A stretch of DNA of 32,242 nt, taken from DAOTVD01 sp034437075. GTDB lineage: Bacteria > Chloroflexota > Anaerolineae > Aggregatilineales > J027. The stretch spans positions 1-32,242 of the forward strand of contig DAOTVD010000190.1 in NCBI GenBank assembly GCA_034437075.1. Reading direction: 5' to 3'. Positions 6,549 to 14,906 of the stretch are shown one piece after another. Positions within the stretch are counted from its first letter, which is position 1, and each line of letters starts with the position of its first letter. The translations under genes were made by a program, and so were the position numbers. The notes under the pieces are model-generated. The model had not been told where the DNA came from and did no database searches. It saw only the letters and a list, made by a program, of their open reading frames with translations.

Positions 6549-7781
6549 ATGCGAAGTGATCTTGACCGCCTGATGGCTGAACGAAACCTGGACGCTTTTA
6601 TCATTCCCGCCGTGGAGGACCGCAACCCATATCGCGATTACCTAACCGGGGGGGTGCACGCGGCAGCGTTGGTCATCAAAAAGCGCGACGAAAACCCGCG
6701 CTTGATCGTCAACCATATGGAAATCGATGAAGCAAAAAAAAGCGGTCTGCCAACCCAAACCTTTGACGATTTCAAATATGGCGATATTGTCAAAGAACAC
6801 GGACGCGGTACGGCTGCCGCGCAGCGCGCGCTCTGGATGCGTATTCTCAGTGATTTAGGGGTTACAGGGCGCCTGACCATTTACGGGGTGCAATCGACCC
6901 AAGCTACGATGCGCTTGCAACGGCTCATCGAAAACGAGCTAAGCGAACAGGTCACGCTCGTGACAGATGACACCCCCGATATTTTCAGTGTAGCGTACGA
7001 AACCAAAGATGCTGACGAGTTGGAAAAGTTGCGCGAAGCGGGCCGCCGCACGAGTACGGTCATGCGGGCCGTGCGCGATTGGCTCTCCACGCATCGCGCC
7101 GACGGCGAACAGGTGACCAATAGCGCTGGTGAGCCCCTGACGATTGGCGCGGTCAAGCGCTACGTGCGCCAATTATTGCTGGAACATGATATGGAAGACG
7201 CCAACGGTATGATCTTTGCCCAGGGGCGCGACGCAGGCGTGCCACATAGCCGAGGCCGCGCGGACGAAGTGCTCCGGCCTGGCGAAGCGATTGTCTTTGA
7301 CTTATTCCCGTGCCCGGTTGGTGGCGGCTATTACCATGATATGACGCGCACCTGGAGCCTGGGCTGGGCGCGGGATGATGTTCAGCGTGATTTCGACCTG
7401 GTGCAGGATGTTTTCTGGCGCTCGCTAGAAGGCATCACGCCTGGCGAACCTGCCAAGCAGATCGCGACCCAGGTGTGCGAATGGTTCGAGAGCGCCGGGC
7501 ATCCTACGCGCCTGAGCACCCCGAATACCCAATCTGGCTATGTACATTCTCTGGGGCATGGGTTGGGCCTGAATGTGCACGAAAGCCCCGGCTTGAGCCA
7601 TCTCATGCCCGAAGCAACCCGCATTCAAGCGGGCAACGTGTTAACAATCGAACCTGGGCTATATTACCCGGACAAGGGCTATGGTATACGCATTGAGGAT
7701 ACGGTGTATATCGACGAGGACGGCCAAATTCATAATTTCACTGATTGCCCTTATGATCTGGTGGTGCCGCTGAATGGTTAA
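6549..7781 (+). CDS. M24-family metallopeptidase (Xaa-Pro aminopeptidase/prolidase type)
   Basis: The 410-residue product has the two-domain layout of the family: an N-terminal creatinase-like domain (about 1-150) and a C-terminal pita-bread domain. All five metal ligands are visible: Asp251 (V-F-D-L-F-P), Asp264 (Y-Y-H-D-M-T-R-T-W), His337 (S-L-G-H-G-L-G-L), Glu368 (L-T-I-E-P-G-L-Y) and Glu383 (I-R-I-E-D-T). Such enzymes bind two Mn, Co or Zn ions and cleave peptide bonds next to Pro. An intact site suggests an active cytoplasmic peptidase or dipeptidase, and no signal peptide is present. AAGGA upstream of the ATG gives a sound start. tsaD follows 3 bases after its stop, so the two are probably cotranscribed. 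Confidence 0.93.
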   Translation: MRSDLDRLMAERNLDAFIIPAVEDRNPYRDYLTGGVHAAALVIKKRDENPRLIVNHMEIDEAKKSGLPTQTFDDFKYGDIVKEHGRGTAAAQRALWMRILSDLGVTGRLTIYGVQSTQATMRLQRLIENELSEQVTLVTDDTPDIFSVAYETKDADELEKLREAGRRTSTVMRAVRDWLSTHRADGEQVTNSAGEPLTIGAVKRYVRQLLLEHDMEDANGMIFAQGRDAGVPHSRGRADEVLRPGEAIVFDLFPCPVGGGYYHDMTRTWSLGWARDDVQRDFDLVQDVFWRSLEGITPGEPAKQIATQVCEWFESAGHPTRLSTPNTQSGYVHSLGHGLGLNVHESPGLSHLMPEATRIQAGNVLTIEPGLYYPDKGYGIRIEDTVYIDEDGQIHNFTDCPYDLVVPLNG

Positions 7782-7784
7782 GTT

Positions 7785-8813
7785 ATGGCGCTAATCCTGG
7801 GCATCGAAACCAGTTGCGATGAAACCGCCGCTGGCATTGTGGCCGATGGGCAGATCGTGCGGGCCAATATCATCGCCTCGCAGACCGAACTGCACGCGCC
7901 ATATGGTGGCGTTTTCCCAGAAGTGGCCTCGCGAGCGCATATCGAAGCCATTAGCGCGGTGGTACATGAAGCCTTGCAAATTGCCGGGGTCAACTGGGCA
8001 GATTTGGATGCACTAGCGGTTACGCATGGCCCCGGCTTGCCGGGGTCGCTGCTCGTGGGGGTGAACTTTGCCAAAGGTGCCGCGCTGGCCACGGGCTTAC
8101 CGCTGCTGGGTATCAATCATCTGGAAGGGCATTTGTATTCGGTGTGGACGGTCGAACCCGAACGACCTATCGCGTTTCCGGTGGTTGCGCTAATCGTCTC
8201 TGGCGGTCATACGGAATTGGTGCTCGTGCGGGGCCATGGCGATTATGTTCATCTAGGCGGCACATTGGACGATGCGGCTGGCGAAGCGTTCGATAAAGTG
8301 GGCCGTTTACTCGGTTTGCCCTATCCCGGCGGGCCGTCCATTCAACGGGCCGCTGAAGGCGGCAACCTGCGCGCTTACGACTTCCCGCGCGGGTTGCCGG
8401 ATGATCCCTATAATTTCAGTTTTTCGGGTCTTAAGACCGCCGTCATGCGCGCGGTGCGCCCCCCAGGGCAAGATAGCCTGAAGACTGGCACCCTTCGCCC
8501 CGAGATCAATGTTGCGGATGTGGCGGCTAGCTTTCAGGAAGCAGTGGTGGACGTGTTGGTGAGCAAAACCCTGGCCGCTGCCGAGGCCTATCACGCCACT
8601 GAAATTCTCTTGGCGGGTGGTGTCAGCGCGAATGCAGCGTTGCGCACGCGGTTAACCGCCGAGGCCCGCATCCCGGTACGGGTGCCACCCCTGGCGCTCT
8701 GCATGGATAATGGCGCGATGATTGCCGCCGCCGCCCATTTTCGGCTGGAACATGGCCAACCCAACGCCATGCCGTTGGACGTCATGCCGGGTCTGAGCCT
8801 GACAATGGCTTAA
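7785..8813 (+). CDS. tsaD: tRNA N6-adenosine threonylcarbamoyltransferase TsaD
   Basis: The 342-residue product is TsaD (Kae1/YgjD). It transfers the threonylcarbamoyl group to A37 of tRNAs that read ANN codons, working with TsaB and TsaE. It starts with L-G-I-E-T-S-C-D-E-T, the phosphate loop of the ASKHA fold. It carries the metal-binding His pair in N-H-L-E-G-H (residues 112 and 116), then S-G-G-H-T-E, D-D-A-A-G-E-A-F-D-K-V, F-S-F-S-G-L-K-T-A and the late G-G-V-S-A-N. Length is typical. It begins 3 bases after the M24 peptidase stop codon. Neither tsaB nor tsaE is in this window. Its last 32 bases overlap the convergent GNAT gene. Confidence 0.98.
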   Translation: MALILGIETSCDETAAGIVADGQIVRANIIASQTELHAPYGGVFPEVASRAHIEAISAVVHEALQIAGVNWADLDALAVTHGPGLPGSLLVGVNFAKGAALATGLPLLGINHLEGHLYSVWTVEPERPIAFPVVALIVSGGHTELVLVRGHGDYVHLGGTLDDAAGEAFDKVGRLLGLPYPGGPSIQRAAEGGNLRAYDFPRGLPDDPYNFSFSGLKTAVMRAVRPPGQDSLKTGTLRPEINVADVAASFQEAVVDVLVSKTLAAAEAYHATEILLAGGVSANAALRTRLTAEARIPVRVPPLALCMDNGAMIAAAAHFRLEHGQPNAMPLDVMPGLSLTMA

Positions 8814-9264
8814 GCGGCTTTATCAGATAATCGACTCGTTCGAGCCCCGCCCCCAGATTCAGCGACACGCTACGTTGCCAACTAAACCCCAAGCGCGTAT
8901 ATAGCGCATAGGCGCGTTTGTTGCGCTGTGCCACGCCAATTTCCACAAAGGATAGCCCGTGCTTGGCCACCCGGTAGCTAAGATCGTGAATGAGGGCGCT
9001 GCCAATGCCTTGGCCTCGCCAGGCGGGGCCAACGACCAAGTCGCTAATTTCGCCGACATCGGGCCAGTACGTTAGTAACCCAAACCCGACCACATCCGCC
9101 GCATGTTGGGCGACCACCACAGCGCCCCGCCCGCGCCCGGGTAGATCGGCCAGAACGCGCGCCAGAAAGGCTTGGCTCGCTTCTGCCGAGCGCTCTGGCC
9201 AGCATATCCGCTGTAACGAGACATGATCTTCTAGCCGCGCAGGGCGTAACTTAACGATGTGCAT
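8782..9264 (-). CDS. GNAT-family N-acetyltransferase
   Basis: The 160-residue product has the GNAT fold. It starts with I-V-K-L-R-P-A-R-L-E-D, the usual first strand and helix. The acetyl-CoA pyrophosphate loop is W-R-G-Q-G-I-G-S-A-L (about 82-91), preceded by the strand I-S-D-L-V-V-G. The later N-K-R-A-Y-A-L-Y-T-R-L-G-F is the motif seen in RimI-like and many other GNAT enzymes. The acceptor is unknown: protein N-termini, amino acids and antibiotics are all possible in this superfamily. Lying next to tsaD recalls the common rimI-tsaD pairing, but here the genes are convergent. The ATG overlaps the udk stop codon as TGATG, so translation is probably coupled to udk. Confidence 0.88.
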   Translation of the reverse strand: MHIVKLRPARLEDHVSLQRICWPERSAEASQAFLARVLADLPGRGRGAVVVAQHAADVVGFGLLTYWPDVGEISDLVVGPAWRGQGIGSALIHDLSYRVAKHGLSFVEIGVAQRNKRAYALYTRLGFSWQRSVSLNLGAGLERVDYLIKPLKPLSGSDPA

Positions 9265-9932
9265 CAGGCTGGCGAGACGTCATCCGCGCCCAGGCGCGCT
9301 ACAATCGCCCGAATCCGGTCGGCGACTAAATCAATCGCCACCGTGTTGTAGCCCCCTTGGGGAATGATAATATCGGCAAAGAATTTGCTAGGCTCTACAA
9401 ATGCCAGATGCATCGGGCGCACCGTGCTCAGGTATTGGCTAATGACGGACTCCATAGTGCGGCCTCGTTCGTCTATGTCGCGTTTCAAGCGCCGGATAAA
9501 CCGTACATCCGACGGTGTATCCACATAGATTTTGATGTCGCACACTCTGCGCAGTTCGGCATCGGCCAGGGTCAAAATGCCTTCGACAATGATGACGGGG
9601 CGCGGTTCCAGGCGGCGTGTCTGCGGGGCGCGCGCGTGTTTCACAAAATCATAGATGGGCACATCCACGCTCTGGCCCTGTTTCAGGCGGTGGATGTGTT
9701 CTAGCAAAAGATCGGTGTCCAACGCATCGGGATGATCAAAATTGATCGTTACCATATCGTCTGCACGCGGTAAATATTGGCGTTCTTTGTAGTAACTATC
9801 GTGCAAAATATGCGAGATATTCTCCGCGCCAACACTTTCTAGGATGGCACTGGCGATAGTCGATTTACCGGATGCCGTACCGCCGGCAATGCCGATGGTT
9901 ACAACGTTGGGGGGGTCTAGGTCTGTTGTCAA
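9264..9932 (-). CDS. udk: Uridine kinase
   Basis: The 222-residue product is a uridine/cytidine kinase, which phosphorylates uridine and cytidine to the monophosphates in pyrimidine salvage. The P-loop G-G-T-A-S-G-K-S-T lies at about 17-25. The following H-D-S-Y-Y-K, the substrate region F-D-H-P-D-A-L-D, Y-D-F and the V-E-G-I-L strand are all typical. The lid helix carries R-R-L-K-R-D-I-D-E-R-G-R. The start is TTG at 9932, preceded by GAGAGG, and no in-frame ATG lies upstream before the stop of the preceding gene. It begins 21 bases after the glycoside-hydrolase-like gene and overlaps the GNAT start by one base. Confidence 0.95.
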   Translation of the reverse strand: MTTDLDPPNVVTIGIAGGTASGKSTIASAILESVGAENISHILHDSYYKERQYLPRADDMVTINFDHPDALDTDLLLEHIHRLKQGQSVDVPIYDFVKHARAPQTRRLEPRPVIIVEGILTLADAELRRVCDIKIYVDTPSDVRFIRRLKRDIDERGRTMESVISQYLSTVRPMHLAFVEPSKFFADIIIPQGGYNTVAIDLVADRIRAIVARLGADDVSPA

Positions 9933-9953
9933 GCGGCCCTCTCATGCAATTCA

Positions 9954-11339
9954 TTAACAGTCACGGTCGTTGCTTTCGCGCACGATGACAAACCCACGGA
10001 CATTCTGCGCGCGTAATTGCCCCCCAATGGTAGCACGCACATTGACATAAACCACATGCAACCCTGGTGATAAACCAGTTGCATCCACAAATACATCGAC
10101 ATCTGTGCCAACGCGCGCGCTTGTCGTAGAGACATTCACCGGTGGGCCGTTGGGCGCGGTCGCGGGCTCTACGCGGGCGGTAAAATTGCCCGGATACCCG
10201 GTGTTGCCCACGTTGAATTGCCCCACCTGCACCTGGCCAGGGCAAAACGCGCTGGTTTCGACGGTCATGTCATCCGCATACAGGATCATAGTCGGCAGAT
10301 AATCGCTATAGCGTTTGGGCATCGTCGCCACGCGCTGAAAGGCGAGGGTCGGTGTGCCGTCCTGGCGTAGCAGCCCAAACCAGCGCTGATGACTGCACAT
10401 GGCCAACGAGCCATCATTCGGGCGCATGGAAAAGTTCAGATTCCACAAGAAAGTCGGGCCAGCCCAGGGCCAATTCCGGTCGGCATACCGAAACGCTCGC
10501 GCGATGTAATCCGCTTGGGTAGCGCCATCCACGCGCAACCAAGCAAACCCCTGAAAATCAGGGTCTTGGTCGCTGCACGCGACGCCATCTTCGGCGGGGT
10601 CGCGCAGCCAGCCGAACTCCGTCAGCCAGATTTGTTTATCCGTAATGCCAAATTCGAGCAGTAAATCCCAGATAAGCTCCGTGCGCCGAAAGTTCAAACG
10701 CCCCATGGCGGGTTCTTGTTCGGGCGGCGCGTTATAACCATAGGGATGATAGCCGAAGGCATCAAACCAATTGCCCGCACCCAAGCGCAACATCTCGCGG
10801 GCATATTCCAGATCGCTAATGGCCATGCGGTCGGGGGTGGTTTCCGTCGGCGCCAATCCGCCAGACACGACGATCATATTCGGCGCGACCGCTTTAATCG
10901 TTTGATAGGCCACTCGTAGCATTTCGGTATACTGTGCGGCATTCGGCACTTGGTCACGCCACTCCAGCGAGAGATTCGGCTCATTGTGAATTTCGATGGC
11001 CTCAACACCCTGAGCATTCAGAAAACGCGCGCGGTCGGTCAACCACGCCCGAAAAGCGTTCCAATCGTCAGGATAATTCATATCTTGCCGGAACAAAATT
11101 CGTTTATTCGGGAACTGGGGAATCTGGGCGTCGGCGTACAATTTCACCCAATCCATGCCGAGTTGATCCACCATAGCCGGGTCTACGGGCACGTTGGGGT
11201 CTAGATGCAAACCATACCCCAGGTGCGGCGCGGGTATACGGTCGGGCGGCGCTTGGGCCGCGCTCGGTTGCGGCAAGAAGACGAGCAGCAATACGGCCAG
11301 ATTGGCCAAGCAAAATTTCCAGAAATTCTGTAGGGCCAT
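9954..11339 (-). CDS. Secreted clan GH-A-like glycoside hydrolase with a C-terminal beta domain
   Basis: The 461-residue product starts with a signal peptide (about 1-29, ending P-S-A-A-Q-A). The main domain (about 30-340) looks like a TIM barrel of clan GH-A. An acid/base Glu lies in I-E-I-H-N-E-P-N (Glu120), G-Y-H-P-Y-G follows near residue 196, and a nucleophile Glu lies in I-W-L-T-E-F-G-W (Glu241). This order and spacing match GH5/GH39-like enzymes, but the family and substrate cannot be fixed by eye. The C-terminal region (about 355-461) looks like an Ig/CARDB-type beta sandwich. The protein is probably exported and acts on a polysaccharide outside the membrane. The same-strand udk gene follows 21 bases later, although no shared role is evident. 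Confidence 0.85.
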   Translation of the reverse strand: MALQNFWKFCLANLAVLLLVFLPQPSAAQAPPDRIPAPHLGYGLHLDPNVPVDPAMVDQLGMDWVKLYADAQIPQFPNKRILFRQDMNYPDDWNAFRAWLTDRARFLNAQGVEAIEIHNEPNLSLEWRDQVPNAAQYTEMLRVAYQTIKAVAPNMIVVSGGLAPTETTPDRMAISDLEYAREMLRLGAGNWFDAFGYHPYGYNAPPEQEPAMGRLNFRRTELIWDLLLEFGITDKQIWLTEFGWLRDPAEDGVACSDQDPDFQGFAWLRVDGATQADYIARAFRYADRNWPWAGPTFLWNLNFSMRPNDGSLAMCSHQRWFGLLRQDGTPTLAFQRVATMPKRYSDYLPTMILYADDMTVETSAFCPGQVQVGQFNVGNTGYPGNFTARVEPATAPNGPPVNVSTTSARVGTDVDVFVDATGLSPGLHVVYVNVRATIGGQLRAQNVRGFVIVRESNDRDC

Positions 11340-11343
11340 CGAA

Positions 11344-11349
11344 ATTATA
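11344..11349 (-). promoter_or_regulatory. -10 box adjacent to the glycoside-hydrolase start codon
   Basis: A perfect TATAAT on the minus strand ends only 4 nt before the ATG at 11339. The expected transcription start would fall inside or next to the start codon. No -35 box and no Shine-Dalgarno sequence are visible. Confidence 0.4.
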
Positions 11350-11376
11350 CCCTCTCGCTACATTCATCATGCAGTC

Positions 11377-11391
11377 TAACGTTAATCGTTA
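11377..11391. promoter_or_regulatory. Inverted repeat between the divergent genes at 11339 and 11468
   Basis: TAACG and CGTTA form a perfect 5-base inverted repeat around a 5-base AT-rich centre. It lies between the -10 boxes of the two divergent genes, a common position for an operator. The arms are short, so this is only a candidate. Confidence 0.25.
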
Positions 11392-11422
11392 TTGAGTCGC
11401 TACCATCCCAGCATAACTACGT

Positions 11423-11428
11423 TACAAT
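11423..11428 (+). promoter_or_regulatory. -10 box for alanine dehydrogenase
   Basis: TACAAT lies 39 bases before the ald ATG, giving a leader of about 33 nt that contains the AAGGA ribosome binding site at 11455-11459. No convincing -35 element is seen. Confidence 0.4.
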
Positions 11429-11467
11429 GGGGGAAAAAGAAGCCAATTTAGCCAAGGACAAGCCTAC

Positions 11468-12577
11468 ATGAAAATAGGGATTGTTACAGAGATCAAAAAA
11501 GACGAATATCGTGTCTCCATGACGCCCGAAGGGGTGCAAGAAATGACCCGCCACGATCATCAGGTGATGGTGCAATCTGGCGCGGGGATTGGCAGCGGCT
11601 TTACGGATGAAGAATACCAGAAAGCGGGCGGCGAAATCCTCTATTCGGCGGAAGAAGTATGGACGCGCGCCGAGATGATTATGAAAGTCAAAGAGCCGAT
11701 TGAGCCGGAGTTCGGTTTTTTGCGCAGCGATTTGATCGTATACACTTATTTGCATTTGGCCGCCGCCGAGGCCCTGACGCACGCTATGCTGGCCAGTTGC
11801 GTAACGGGCATTGCGTATGAAACCGTAGAACTCAGCGACCACACCTTGCCACTTTTACAGCCCATGAGCGAAGTTGCCGGGCGGATGGCGACTCAGATTG
11901 CCGCACATCATCTGGAAAAAACCCATGGCGGGCGCGGCAAATTGATGGGTGGCATCCCTGGTGTGCGCCCAGCGGATGTGGTCATCCTGGGCGGTGGTAC
12001 TGTGGGGACGCAGGCCGCCATTATTGCGTCTGGCATGGGGGCCGTTGTAACCATCCTGGACATTAACTTGCAACGGTTACGCTATCTGACCGAGGTCATG
12101 CCGCCAAACGTAACCACCGTGTACGCCAATAAAGGCAATATCGCGGATGCGGTACGCAGGGCGGATGTGCTGATCGGCGCTGTGTTGGTCACCGGGGCGC
12201 GAGCGCCGCATTTGGTCACGCGCGAGATGGTCGCCACGATGCAACCCGGCAGCGTTATCGTCGATGTGGCGGTTGACCAGGGTGGCTGTGTGGAAACGAC
12301 CCGCCCCACCACCCACAGCGACCCGACGTACTATGTCGATGATGTGCTGCATTATGGCGTCGCCAATATGCCGGGGGCTGTCCCGCGCACCAGTACCTAT
12401 GGCTTGAGCAACGCGACGTTGCACTATGCACTGAAAATTGCAGATATGGGCCTGGAAGCCGCCATGGCCAGCGACCCGGCCATCCAAAAAGGGCTGAATA
12501 CCTACCAAGGCAAGTTGGTATATAAGCCTGTGGCCGAAGCGTTTGGGCTAGAGTACAGCGAATTTGTTTTGAATTAG
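11468..12577 (+). CDS. ald: Alanine dehydrogenase
   Basis: The 369-residue product interconverts L-alanine and pyruvate plus ammonia with NAD(H). It matches the family in length and in all key residues: Arg15 (K-K-D-E-Y-R-V), Lys75 (M-K-V-K-E-P), His96 (Y-L-H-L-A-A) and Asp270 (D-V-A-V-D-Q-G-G). These are the same numbers as in the well-studied mycobacterial enzyme. The Rossmann motif G-G-G-T-V-G lies at about 175-180. The final residues are typical of the hexameric bacterial form. It has its own promoter and AAGGA at 8 bases, and is a single-gene unit facing the convergent gene at 12645. Likely roles are alanine catabolism or redox balancing under low oxygen. Confidence 0.97.
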   Translation: MKIGIVTEIKKDEYRVSMTPEGVQEMTRHDHQVMVQSGAGIGSGFTDEEYQKAGGEILYSAEEVWTRAEMIMKVKEPIEPEFGFLRSDLIVYTYLHLAAAEALTHAMLASCVTGIAYETVELSDHTLPLLQPMSEVAGRMATQIAAHHLEKTHGGRGKLMGGIPGVRPADVVILGGGTVGTQAAIIASGMGAVVTILDINLQRLRYLTEVMPPNVTTVYANKGNIADAVRRADVLIGAVLVTGARAPHLVTREMVATMQPGSVIVDVAVDQGGCVETTRPTTHSDPTYYVDDVLHYGVANMPGAVPRTSTYGLSNATLHYALKIADMGLEAAMASDPAIQKGLNTYQGKLVYKPVAEAFGLEYSEFVLN

Positions 12578-12640
12578 CCGAAATAACCGTTTTGACCAGG
12601 GCCGCAAACAAGGGGGGGTATTCTCCTTAATTTAATTTGT

Positions 12641-12666
12641 AAAATTATGGCCCCTGTTTGGGGGCC
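12641..12666 (-). terminator. Probable terminator of the 12645 gene
   Basis: On the minus strand a GGCCCC/GGGGCC stem with a 6-base loop spans the last codons of the gene, followed after the stop codon by a short T run. The T run is imperfect, so the call is moderate. Confidence 0.5.
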
Positions 12667-13811
12667 GAACCACTGCCCGATGATTGGCGGAGCGTGCTAA
12701 CATACGGCAACGATGTTTCGTAAATGGGCAGGTTATACTCATCGTGACGAGAGGGAAGCAGCAAAGAGACCATCACAAACAAGAACCCGCCGCCCACGAC
12801 CATTGCACCTTGCAGCAAAATCGGTGTAGAAAATGTGCTCAAGATGGAGACGATGAAGCCCCGCAGCGCCTCGGCCTGAATGGCATTCAGGTCTTGGGCG
12901 TCGTTGCTGAAATCCAACGAGGGCAAGAAAACGGGCAGAATCGCCAGGGGGAGCAGGGCTAAGCCGCCGGCTAAAATCAATGGCCAGCCCATCCAGGCCA
13001 AAAATGTTTTGGTCGAATCCACGGCGACAATCAAAATCAGGGCGAGCAAGCTCAAAGGCATCAGGATGTATAGTAAAACGGTTTCGTTTTGCAACACATT
13101 AGGTCGTTGGTACGACTCATAAAAAAAGATGTCGGCTTCAGTAAGGGTCAGGTTATTGCGTTCGGCGTATTCTTCGCGCACGTTGAAGCGCTCAGGAATT
13201 TGTGTGGCTAGTTCATCTTTGGCATCGTTGAGCAACGTAAAGACTTGGCGCTGCAAGGCGGGGTCATCGGGTTGGCAATAGGGAAACGCGCTGGTTTCTT
13301 CGGCCAAGAACGCGCGGACTTGTTCGGTTTCAGCCGGGGTGCAATCTTCCCATGATGAAAAGATACGGTTCACCATCCGATCACCCGGTTGCCCGGCCAG
13401 ATTATCTCGCAATATGCCGGTGTTGAATTCGACGTTTAAGATCGCTTTTTCGCCATTGATGTAGTCGAAGAAGCGGGGCAGGTTGGTTTCGGCCTGTTCT
13501 TGCAGATAATCCCCAGGGATGATGTCTTGCGCAATCGCGTTCCAATCATCCTGGCTGAGGTTTTCCATAATGGCGCTGAAGCGTAACTCGCCAGCGGTGA
13601 CTTCACGATCTTGTTGGGTCAGCGCGATAACCGGCAAAATCAGCGGCACGATATTCTCATAAGCATCTTGGTTGTTCAAGGCATCCAAATAGGTATCGGC
13701 ATCTGACCCCGTTTCGTTGACGTTCAAAATCCACATAGAGAACGGCAACACTAAAGCGAATGTAAACCCCAAAAACAAGCCAATGACCTTACCTAAGCAG
13801 TTACATCCCAT
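12645..13811 (-). CDS. Membrane protein with a large extracytoplasmic domain, unknown function
   Basis: I do not recognise this gene. The 388-residue product has one N-terminal membrane segment (about 9-29) after a Cys-containing start (M-G-C-N-C-L-G-K), a soluble region of about 210 residues, and three C-terminal segments (about 244-263, 271-296 and 331-352). A short polar tail rich in Ser/Gly/Pro follows. The soluble part is mostly helical, acidic, and holds two Cys (157 and 179) that could form a disulfide if it lies outside the membrane. Topology would place the large domain outside and both ends inside (inference). Its ATG lies 3 bases after the stop of the YgfZ-like gene on the same strand, so the two are cotranscribed. 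Confidence 0.8.
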   Translation of the reverse strand: MGCNCLGKVIGLFLGFTFALVLPFSMWILNVNETGSDADTYLDALNNQDAYENIVPLILPVIALTQQDREVTAGELRFSAIMENLSQDDWNAIAQDIIPGDYLQEQAETNLPRFFDYINGEKAILNVEFNTGILRDNLAGQPGDRMVNRIFSSWEDCTPAETEQVRAFLAEETSAFPYCQPDDPALQRQVFTLLNDAKDELATQIPERFNVREEYAERNNLTLTEADIFFYESYQRPNVLQNETVLLYILMPLSLLALILIVAVDSTKTFLAWMGWPLILAGGLALLPLAILPVFLPSLDFSNDAQDLNAIQAEALRGFIVSILSTFSTPILLQGAMVVGGGFLFVMVSLLLPSRHDEYNLPIYETSLPYVSTLRQSSGSGSAPKQGP

Positions 13812-13814
13812 CGG

Positions 13815-14777
13815 TTATGTTCTCCTGGGTTGGTGCCCCGCAATTCCGACCATCGTGACCGGCTCGCCCGCCGGGCTGCTGAGCGCTTGGCCGAGGTCTA
13901 CAGCCGCTGTTTTGACCACCCCCAACGCCACATAACCGCCATCTGGATGCGCGGCAATGCGCGTGATCTGCCCAACGGATTTACCCTCCGCGAGCAATGC
14001 GTCGCCCGGTGCCAGCGCGGCTTCGGTGTGCAGCCGAAGCAACATTTTGGCTAGTTGGCCCCGGCTTTCTAATCGCGCGATGACTTCTTGCCCGGTGTAA
14101 CATCCTTTGTTAAAACTCACGGCAGGCCATAGCCCCAGTTCTAGCGGGATGTAATCTTCGGTTAGTTCGTGGCCCGGCGCCGGGTAACCCGCCTCGATTT
14201 GCAACAAGGCTAGTGTATCGGCGTCGAGAAGTTGGGCTCCCTCGGCACGTAAACGGGTTTCTACATTCGTCAGTTGTTCATGAGTCCCCGCCAACCAGTA
14301 GCCGCCACCGCCCAGCGGCGGAACGGCAACAATTCGCATATCGTCAGATACAACATGCGAGAAGAGCGCCAGGTCGGCCTCAAGCCCCAGCATTGTGCGG
14401 CTTTGGGGGCCATATACGGCCAGCAGCATTTGATCTGCGCCCATGTTTTCGACCGTCACCTGGTCATTAAAAAAGATATTGCGGCGCAAATAGGTTTCAA
14501 TCGCATCGCCGCGCCCGTCGCTCGTGATGAGCAGCACAGCGTCGTCTAGTACCAGAAAAACGAGTAAGTCGATCACCCGGCCAATGGGGGTCGTTAGCAC
14601 GGTTTGGGCGCCCTGGCCCGGCGCCAAATCCGTCAGCTTATTGGTGGACATCCGGTTTACCAGATCAACGCGGTTGCGGCCTGTGAGGCGGAGCGTGCGC
14701 CGCTCGGTCAGCACGCAAAAAACAGCGCTTGTGTGGGCAGCCTGATACACGTGTGTCATCGTTATGCGTTCTCTCAT
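13815..14777 (-). CDS. ygfZ: YgfZ/GcvT-like folate-binding protein
   Basis: The 320-residue product belongs to the YgfZ (IBA57) family, related to the T-protein of the glycine cleavage system. The signature K-G-C-Y-T-G-Q-E lies at about 224-231 and is followed by R, as in the family. YgfZ binds tetrahydrofolate and helps maintain or repair certain Fe-S enzymes, such as MiaB and radical-SAM proteins (family knowledge). The T-protein itself lacks this Cys motif, so glycine cleavage is unlikely. The ATG at 14777 has only a weak ribosome binding site; an in-frame ATG at 14759 is an alternative. It is first in a two-gene unit with the membrane protein at 12645. Confidence 0.9.
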   Translation of the reverse strand: MRERITMTHVYQAAHTSAVFCVLTERRTLRLTGRNRVDLVNRMSTNKLTDLAPGQGAQTVLTTPIGRVIDLLVFLVLDDAVLLITSDGRGDAIETYLRRNIFFNDQVTVENMGADQMLLAVYGPQSRTMLGLEADLALFSHVVSDDMRIVAVPPLGGGGYWLAGTHEQLTNVETRLRAEGAQLLDADTLALLQIEAGYPAPGHELTEDYIPLELGLWPAVSFNKGCYTGQEVIARLESRGQLAKMLLRLHTEAALAPGDALLAEGKSVGQITRIAAHPDGGYVALGVVKTAAVDLGQALSSPAGEPVTMVGIAGHQPRRT

Positions 14778-14810
14778 CGCTTCATATATTGCTCTGTTAT
14801 GCGTACCCGG

Positions 14811-14818
14811 ATTATAAC
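14811..14818 (-). promoter_or_regulatory. Extended -10 promoter for the ygfZ-like gene
   Basis: On the minus strand ATG-TTATAAT contains TGT-TATAAT, a perfect extended -10 box. The expected leader is about 27 nt. It lies back to back with the ffh promoter. Confidence 0.5.
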
Positions 14819-14833
14819 ATGCGCTTTTGGTGC

Positions 14834-14862
14834 TTGACGCTCTGCCAGGGATTTAATAGAAT
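14834..14862 (+). promoter_or_regulatory. Promoter for ffh
   Basis: TTGACG (14834-14839) and TAGAAT (14857-14862) are separated by exactly 17 bases, a near-consensus housekeeping promoter. The expected transcription start is about 14869, some 38 bases before the ffh ATG. Confidence 0.8.
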
Positions 14863-14865
14863 TTT

Positions 14866-14880
14866 GGGGCTATTTGCCCC
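14866..14880 (+). other. Hairpin at the 5' end of the ffh mRNA
   Basis: GGGGC and GCCCC form a perfect 5-bp stem around TATTT, located at the predicted 5' end of the transcript and ahead of the GAGGC ribosome binding site. It may protect the mRNA from 5'-end decay; this is an inference. Confidence 0.4.
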
Positions 14881-14906
14881 ACGATTCTTGATTTCGAGGC
14901 GAAACA

